A DNA stretch of 30,035 bases from Flavobacteriales bacterium (lineage in GTDB: Bacteria; Bacteroidota; Bacteroidia; Flavobacteriales_F; PHOS-HE28): NCBI GenBank assembly GCA_016717305.1, contig JADKFY010000035.1, forward strand, positions 1 through 30,035, in the 5' to 3' direction. The position numbers were made by a program, and so were the translations under genes. Positions 25,345-30,035 of this stretch are shown piece by piece (position 1 is the stretch's first letter; every line of letters begins with the position of its first letter). The notes under the pieces are model-generated. The model was not told where the DNA came from. It did no database searches and saw only the letters and a list, made by a program, of their open reading frames with translations.

Positions 25345-26994
25345 TTATTGTCGAATGAACCGACTGGTCCCAAGCGAACCTTTCTGAGTGTTGGCCACCA
25401 AGGCATAACTTCCGGGTGCCAAAGTGGAAAGATCAAGGAGTATCCCTTCGGCGGAGAATGGCACACGTCGTTTCGTCCAAATGGTCCTTCCTGTGGCATC
25501 GATCACACGCAGGTCCAAAAGGTCAGCTGCTTCTCCTGGTAGTAGCGCACGCAATTGTCCGGTGGTGGGGTTCGGCCAAAGCACGAAGGTGTTGTCCGTA
25601 CTACTTGGGGCGGTGATCCCCACATTGAAGTCCAGTTGGACCGGCTGCGCATAAATGCCTCCAGTGCCGCTGCGCTGATCTTGCCAAGCTATAACGGCTT
25701 GACCATTGCGAAAGGGGACCAACGTAGGATCGTCCTTTTCACTGCTAACGGAACACAGTGAAATTGATGGGCCCACGACCAAGCCATCCAAGCCGATCTG
25801 TTGTGCAGCTATTTTATGCGGTCCGGTCCCGACATCGAGCGTTGTTGTGACCATGCCATCGGTCAAGGCGGCATTCCCGAAGGGAGCTGGGAGCAGGCTG
25901 TTCGCAGGGATCACCACCACACCCGCATCACTCAGCATGCGATTTCCTGCCGTGTCCATACGTTGCACGGAAATGCCGCCTTCGCTTTGCGCCAGATCGG
26001 TTCGTTGGTAAGCAAGCATAAGTCCGTCATCATCATTCACCAATGCCGGAGTTGCGCTGAAGGTGAAGCGCTGTGTGGTGACACCATCTTCCACGGACGT
26101 CCCCTTTGGGCTCCAAAGGGAACCATCCGCTCGGAGCCGCTGCACGAACAGGTCGGTAATGTTCTCATTGCTACCGTTACTGGTGTTGAATGCGACGTAC
26201 ATGCCATCGTGCCCATCGGTGATCGGTTGCGGAAAGTAGAAGCCCGCAATGGTCTTGGTGGAGACAATTACCGGTGTACCGAGTTCCAATGTTGCAGAGA
26301 CCCGTGCTGCGGTGATCACACCGGGAGTAAGGAAATTGCCGTCCTGCTCCACGTATTGGATCCAGAAACCACCATCGGAACAGGGCACGATCTTGGGCCT
26401 TCCGAGGTTACCGATGCTGGTGATCTGCTGTGTACCGGCGGGATCAGGAACACCATCCTGCGATACCACCAAATAAGCAACTGCTGATGGAGAAGAGTCG
26501 GTGTTCCAAGCGAAGACCACGCGGTTATCGCTCAACACGCCGATGCTCGGGGCAAGACCGGTTCCATCGGGTGTTGGCAGTGCAAGCCCACTGCCCCAGA
26601 CCATTGAACCGTCGGGTCCCACTTTGTACGCCACCACGTCAAGGCTCCCACTGCGTTCGTCCTGGAAAGCGACGATGGCATTGCCTTCCAGATCACCCGC
26701 GAGATCATAGCGGAAGAGCGCACTGTTCTGTGGCTCCTCGCTAACCAACAGCCCTTCACTATCCCATTCGGCCACACCGTCCACGTCCAGCCGTTGCATG
26801 CGCAAGATGTATCCGCCGTCGCTCTGCTCGAACCAACTGATGTAGGTGCTGCCCTGTCTGCCCGCTGCGGAAAGTGGGGTTACGGCATCCACGCCCGCAG
26901 CGGCACGCACGGGGGTGTTCACGGATGGAATGTCCCATTGGGCAAAAGCAGTGTGGCTCAAAAGGGAGATGAAGAGTAATGTGGTTGTCCGCAT
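25345..26994 (-). CDS. T9SS type A secreted protein
   Basis: From the ATG at 26992-26994 the product is ~549 residues. The signal peptide is MRTTTLLFISLLSHTAFAQ; the longer frame from 27036 adds a Cys/Arg tail without support. The body is a repeated beta-strand series with phrases such as QDERSG, GNAIVAFQDERSGSLDVVAY and QRMDTAGNRMLSDAGVVV, a propeller-like repeat pattern. The last ~80 residues are the type A sorting domain: FVLWPNPTTGQLRALLPG, LLDLRVIDATGRTIWTK and LDLSTLAPGSYALVANT, ending in RFIRQ. It is exported through the type IX system and probably cell-surface bound. Its ligand cannot be read from the sequence. Confidence 0.9.
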   Translation of the reverse strand: MRTTTLLFISLLSHTAFAQWDIPSVNTPVRAAAGVDAVTPLSAAGRQGSTYISWFEQSDGGYILRMQRLDVDGVAEWDSEGLLVSEEPQNSALFRYDLAGDLEGNAIVAFQDERSGSLDVVAYKVGPDGSMVWGSGLALPTPDGTGLAPSIGVLSDNRVVFAWNTDSSPSAVAYLVVSQDGVPDPAGTQQITSIGNLGRPKIVPCSDGGFWIQYVEQDGNFLTPGVITAARVSATLELGTPVIVSTKTIAGFYFPQPITDGHDGMYVAFNTSNGSNENITDLFVQRLRADGSLWSPKGTSVEDGVTTQRFTFSATPALVNDDDGLMLAYQRTDLAQSEGGISVQRMDTAGNRMLSDAGVVVIPANSLLPAPFGNAALTDGMVTTTLDVGTGPHKIAAQQIGLDGLVVGPSISLCSVSSEKDDPTLVPFRNGQAVIAWQDQRSGTGGIYAQPVQLDFNVGITAPSSTDNTFVLWPNPTTGQLRALLPGEAADLLDLRVIDATGRTIWTKRRVPFSAEGILLDLSTLAPGSYALVANTQKGSLGTSRFIRQ

Positions 26995-27164
26995 TTTGGA
27001 AAGTTGTTTGGATCGAAAGAGATCACAAGGTCGCAATTTCCAGGGAATGAAGGTTAGCGGTCCATTGGCCGACCGGTGTTCAAGTCGAGCGGATCCATCG
27101 CGTTCAGTACATTTCCGGCGATGCCGTCGATCGAGGAGCTGGTATCGAAACCGAAGAACTAATT

Positions 27165-28586
27165 ATGACACACCTACCCGTAGCGCTCCGACCCTTCGCA
27201 ACGACCCTTGCGTACGTTCTGTGTTTCACTGTTGCAGCACAGACCCACAAGGACGAGGCTCGATACGATTCTCTGGACACACGCCACGACGAGTCACGCC
27301 CCGTGCTCGAACGCTTCTGGATCACCAGCAACCATGCATGGGCCTGTTACTACGCGGCGAACACCGCGTCAGCGACGGTGTCAGCAAAGGATGCGCTGGA
27401 TCTTGCCGAAGCGATCGGTGTGGACACCCTGATCGCCGAGGCCTATTTGATCCTGGGCAATGCTGCCGACTCCCAAAATGCACTGAAGTATTTCTACAGG
27501 GCCCGTGCTTATGCCGAAACGGCGGGTAGCCCGGAGTACGTGGGTGTCGCTGACAAGGAGATCGCGGTCATTCACAAGCTCTTGGGGGACTATCCGCGCA
27601 GTCTTGGTCTTCTTAAGAAAGCGATCGTGAACGTGCGTTCGGTGCCCGAGATGAATCGCACCTACTGCCAAATGAGCGATTGCTACCGTCTCATGGGACA
27701 AGCGGACTCGGCCTTGTACTTCGCGCAGCGCTCCAACATCATCGATCGGCCTTCGGATGATCCGTATGGCTATGCCCGGTCGTACTTCTTGCTTGGAGCG
27801 GCCTATGCGGCAAAGCGGGACCACGTTCTTGCCGAGGTGCATTTCACGCGGGCGATCGAAGTGGCGGATTCCTTCGATGTTGCGGCGCCGCTCATCCAAG
27901 CGCTCGTGGGGCGTGGCCGCATGCATCTTGACATGCAGAATGTGGCCGGAGCGATCACCGATGGCCGGCGCGGTCTGGCGGTGAGCCGTGGCTTTGGCCT
28001 AACGGGTACGATCAACTCAGCTGACCTCCTGCGCGCAGCCTATAAAGCGCAAGGCCGCTTGGACAGTGCGTTCCACTACTCGGAATTGAAGGCGCTCTTC
28101 AATGATAGCCTCAGGAGCACGGCCAACATGAACAAGCTTCAGGACATGGCCTTCGAGCAGGAGTTGAAGGAGCGCGAAGAATCGAAGAAGAAAGCCGAAA
28201 CCGCCGCCACCCGCTCCCGCAACATCCAGTTCGGCATCATCGCCCTCATCGTCATCACGCTGCTCGTCTTCCTATTGGCCATAAGCCGCACATCGGTGGT
28301 GGGTGCCAAGACCATCAAGAACCTCTCACTGGTGGCGCTGCTGCTGCTCTTCGAGTTCATCAACCTCCTGCTAAGTCCGCTGCTTGGTGAAGTGTTCGAC
28401 CAGTCGCCGTTGCTGATCTTGCTGGCCATGGTCATCATCGCGGGCCTGCTGATCCCGCTGCACCACCGCATGGAGAAGTTCATCACCAACATGCTTGTAT
28501 CGAAAAACAACCGCGTACGCTTGGAAGCGGCGCGGCGGACGATCGAGGAGTTGGAAGCCAGGTCCAGTGATACCAACGCGGGTTGA
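27165..28586 (+). CDS. TPR-repeat protein with C-terminal three-helix membrane domain
   Basis: This is a 473-residue protein with a signal peptide (LAYVLCFTVAAQ). Residues ~60-310 are tetratricopeptide-like helix pairs (ALKYFYRARAYAETAGSPEY, ADSALYFAQRSNIID, AEVHFTRAIEVADSFD). A charged coiled coil, QELKEREESKKKAETAAT, precedes three hydrophobic segments: NIQFGIIALIVITLLVFLLA, LSLVALLLLFEFINLLLSPL, and LLILLAMVIIAGLLIPLHH. A basic tail ending ARRTIEELEARSSD follows. The TPR part would face the periplasm. In Bacteroidota such TPR-coil-TM layouts usually end in a kinase or DNA-binding domain; here that output domain is missing. The next gene is a paralogue. Confidence 0.85.
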   Translation: MTHLPVALRPFATTLAYVLCFTVAAQTHKDEARYDSLDTRHDESRPVLERFWITSNHAWACYYAANTASATVSAKDALDLAEAIGVDTLIAEAYLILGNAADSQNALKYFYRARAYAETAGSPEYVGVADKEIAVIHKLLGDYPRSLGLLKKAIVNVRSVPEMNRTYCQMSDCYRLMGQADSALYFAQRSNIIDRPSDDPYGYARSYFLLGAAYAAKRDHVLAEVHFTRAIEVADSFDVAAPLIQALVGRGRMHLDMQNVAGAITDGRRGLAVSRGFGLTGTINSADLLRAAYKAQGRLDSAFHYSELKALFNDSLRSTANMNKLQDMAFEQELKEREESKKKAETAATRSRNIQFGIIALIVITLLVFLLAISRTSVVGAKTIKNLSLVALLLLFEFINLLLSPLLGEVFDQSPLLILLAMVIIAGLLIPLHHRMEKFITNMLVSKNNRVRLEAARRTIEELEARSSDTNAG

Positions 28587-28627
28587 TCACATGAACGAGA
28601 ATACCCTTCAACAACGAAACCGCCCCA

Positions 28628-30035
28628 ATGGTCTCCAGTTTCCGAGCGCTCTTCCTGATCATTGGGCTGGTCGGTATCGTACCGCTGCACGCCCAGCCGC
28701 TCGATACGCTGTTCGCGCGTGTCCGCTCGCTCCCATTGGACACGCTGGAGCAGCGCGAGCGAACAGCTGTGGATCTCCGCACCAAGTTCGTGGTGAACTC
28801 CTCCCTTTATGCCCGCTATTTGTTCCTCGATCGTCAGGCGGAATGCATGCAGGCCGCCATGCGGTCGCTGGAACTGGCCGAGCAGCTCAAGAATGACACC
28901 CTCCTGAGCAGGGCTCATTGTAGCATCGGTGGTGCGTTCGCGTTGGTCAGCAACGTCAATGCTGCTCTGGATCGGTACAACACCTCGTTCAGCATCGCGG
29001 AGCATATGGGGGACAGCCTGCAAATGGGGCTCGTCTGCAAGGAGATCGCGGTGTTGTACAACCGGCTCGGGGACACGGAAGGAGCGTTGCGTTACATGCG
29101 CCGAGCGTTGGCTTATGGCATGACGCCGTCGGTCCGTGCGCGTGGGATGTCCGTCATGGCCAGGTGTTACCTGGATTTGGGCCAGTTGGATTCGGCCTAC
29201 TACTGTGCGCGGGAAGCGGATATCATCAAGGAACCAGGTAAGGATCCTACGGCTATTCCCATTATCAAGGCATACTCGCAACCGTGTACGTCGCACGGAA
29301 GGAGCCGGACCTGGCGGAAACCTACTACAAGCGTGCGGTCGCCGTGGCGGATTCGTTCGACCAGAAGTACCCGCTCACCTATGCATCCTCCGGTTATGCG
29401 AAGCTGCTCATCGAACAAGGTCGGACCACCGAAGCCCTGGCCATGGCGCGCAAGGGTTTCCAGGCTACCGAGGGCACCCGCCAGCCGCGCTCCATCGTGA
29501 CCGCTGCCGATGGGTTGGCCATGGCCTTCCATGCCGTTGGAATGGATGACAGTGCCTTCGTCTATTCGCAGCTATGCAATGCCTACCGCGATACCATCAC
29601 GAACACACAGAACCGTGGCCAGATGCAGAGCCAGTTGTTCGCGCGCGAACTGAGGGACCGCGAGGACGCCAAGCTGCGCGCTGAGGAAGTCGCCGCCCGT
29701 TCCCGCAACATCCAGTTCGGCATCATCGCGCTCATCGTCATCACGCTGCTGGTCTTCCTGCTGGCCATCAGCCGCACGTCGGTGGTGGGTGCCAAGACGA
29801 TCAAGAACCTTTCGCTGGTGGCGCTGCTGCTGCTCTTCGAGTTCATCAACTTGCTGCTAAGTCCGCTGCTTGGTGAAGTGTTTGACCAATCACCTTTGCT
29901 GATCTTGCTGGCCATGGTGTGCATCGCGGGCCTGCTCATCCCGCTGCACCACCGCATGGAGAAGCTGATCACCAACATGCTCGTGAGCAAGAACAACCGG
30001 GTGCGGCTGGAAGCGGCGAGGAGGACGATCGAGAA
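28628..30035 (+). pseudogene. Second TPR-membrane paralogue, one frameshift, cut by window end
   Basis: It starts at ATG 28628, 41 bp after the stop of the first copy, with signal peptide ALFLIIGLVGIVPLHAQ and TPR helices (LDRYNTSFSIAEHMGDSLQM, GALRYMRRALAYGM). After EPGKDP the frame breaks near 29245. Adding one C to GATCC restores the DPYGY motif found in the first copy, and the other frame reads YQGILATVYVARKEPDLAET onward. The C-terminal membrane block (29700-30035) is nearly identical in DNA to 28210-28560. The end of the gene is outside the window. Confidence 0.8.

Overview
The window looks like chromosome from an uncultured member of the Bacteroidota, probably near Flavobacteriales. 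Secreted proteins carry type IX secretion (T9SS) C-terminal domains of both kinds: type A at 25345-26994 and the gliding-motility-associated type B at 17170-18576. Other features of this phylum are a fibronectin-III surface-protein family, a C-terminal repeat of the dockerin-like D-x-N-x-D-G type, and starts without clear Shine-Dalgarno sites. One hand-counted 60-base row of the housekeeping part is 63% G+C. One row inside the defence operon is 47%, so the operon looks acquired.

Layout. 1-2191: the start of a small conserved gene (cut by the edge) and a large secreted repeat protein. 2192-3740: a decayed accessory patch with two broken DUF5808-like copies, a ~209-bp inverted-repeat element with internal hairpins, and a frameshifted lipoprotein gene. 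3746-13084: an anti-phage/restriction operon, all on the minus strand, read from high to low coordinate as unknown protein, C5-cytosine methyltransferase, MORC/MutL-type GHKL ATPase, Z1-domain helicase-like protein, DUF4420 PD-(D/E)XK nuclease-like protein, and AIPR protein. The gene content matches the MORC-Z1-AIPR (Mza-like) class of systems. Junctions are tight (ATGA overlaps), but the six frames are broken by about twenty frameshifts and one in-frame stop, while the catalytic motifs stay readable. 13085-14846: an A/C-rich segment with a G-quadruplex motif on the minus strand, a small membrane-protein gene, an XRE regulator, about 22 copies of a 22-bp repeat centred on CGATCG, and three 20-bp repeats.

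14847-30035 is ordinary, mostly intact sequence: an FN3-family protein, a small heat-shock protein followed by a lipoprotein and a small overlapping gene, a T9SS type B protein, a MarR regulator overlapping a trypsin-like protease, a secreted protein with one frameshift, an oxidative/electrophile-stress block (OsmC, two pirins, a small acetyltransferase, a Crp/Fnr regulator), a T9SS type A protein, and two tandem TPR-membrane paralogues, the second cut by the window end.

The defence operon is the most interesting system. In this family the methyltransferase is thought to mark self DNA, while the ATPase, Z1 protein, nuclease and AIPR protein act on invading DNA. Here an XRE gene, a membrane protein and an unknown protein lie upstream in the same direction. 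Whether the operon works depends on whether the breaks are real or are sequencing indels. Many fall in short homopolymers, but they are much denser here than in the rest of the window.
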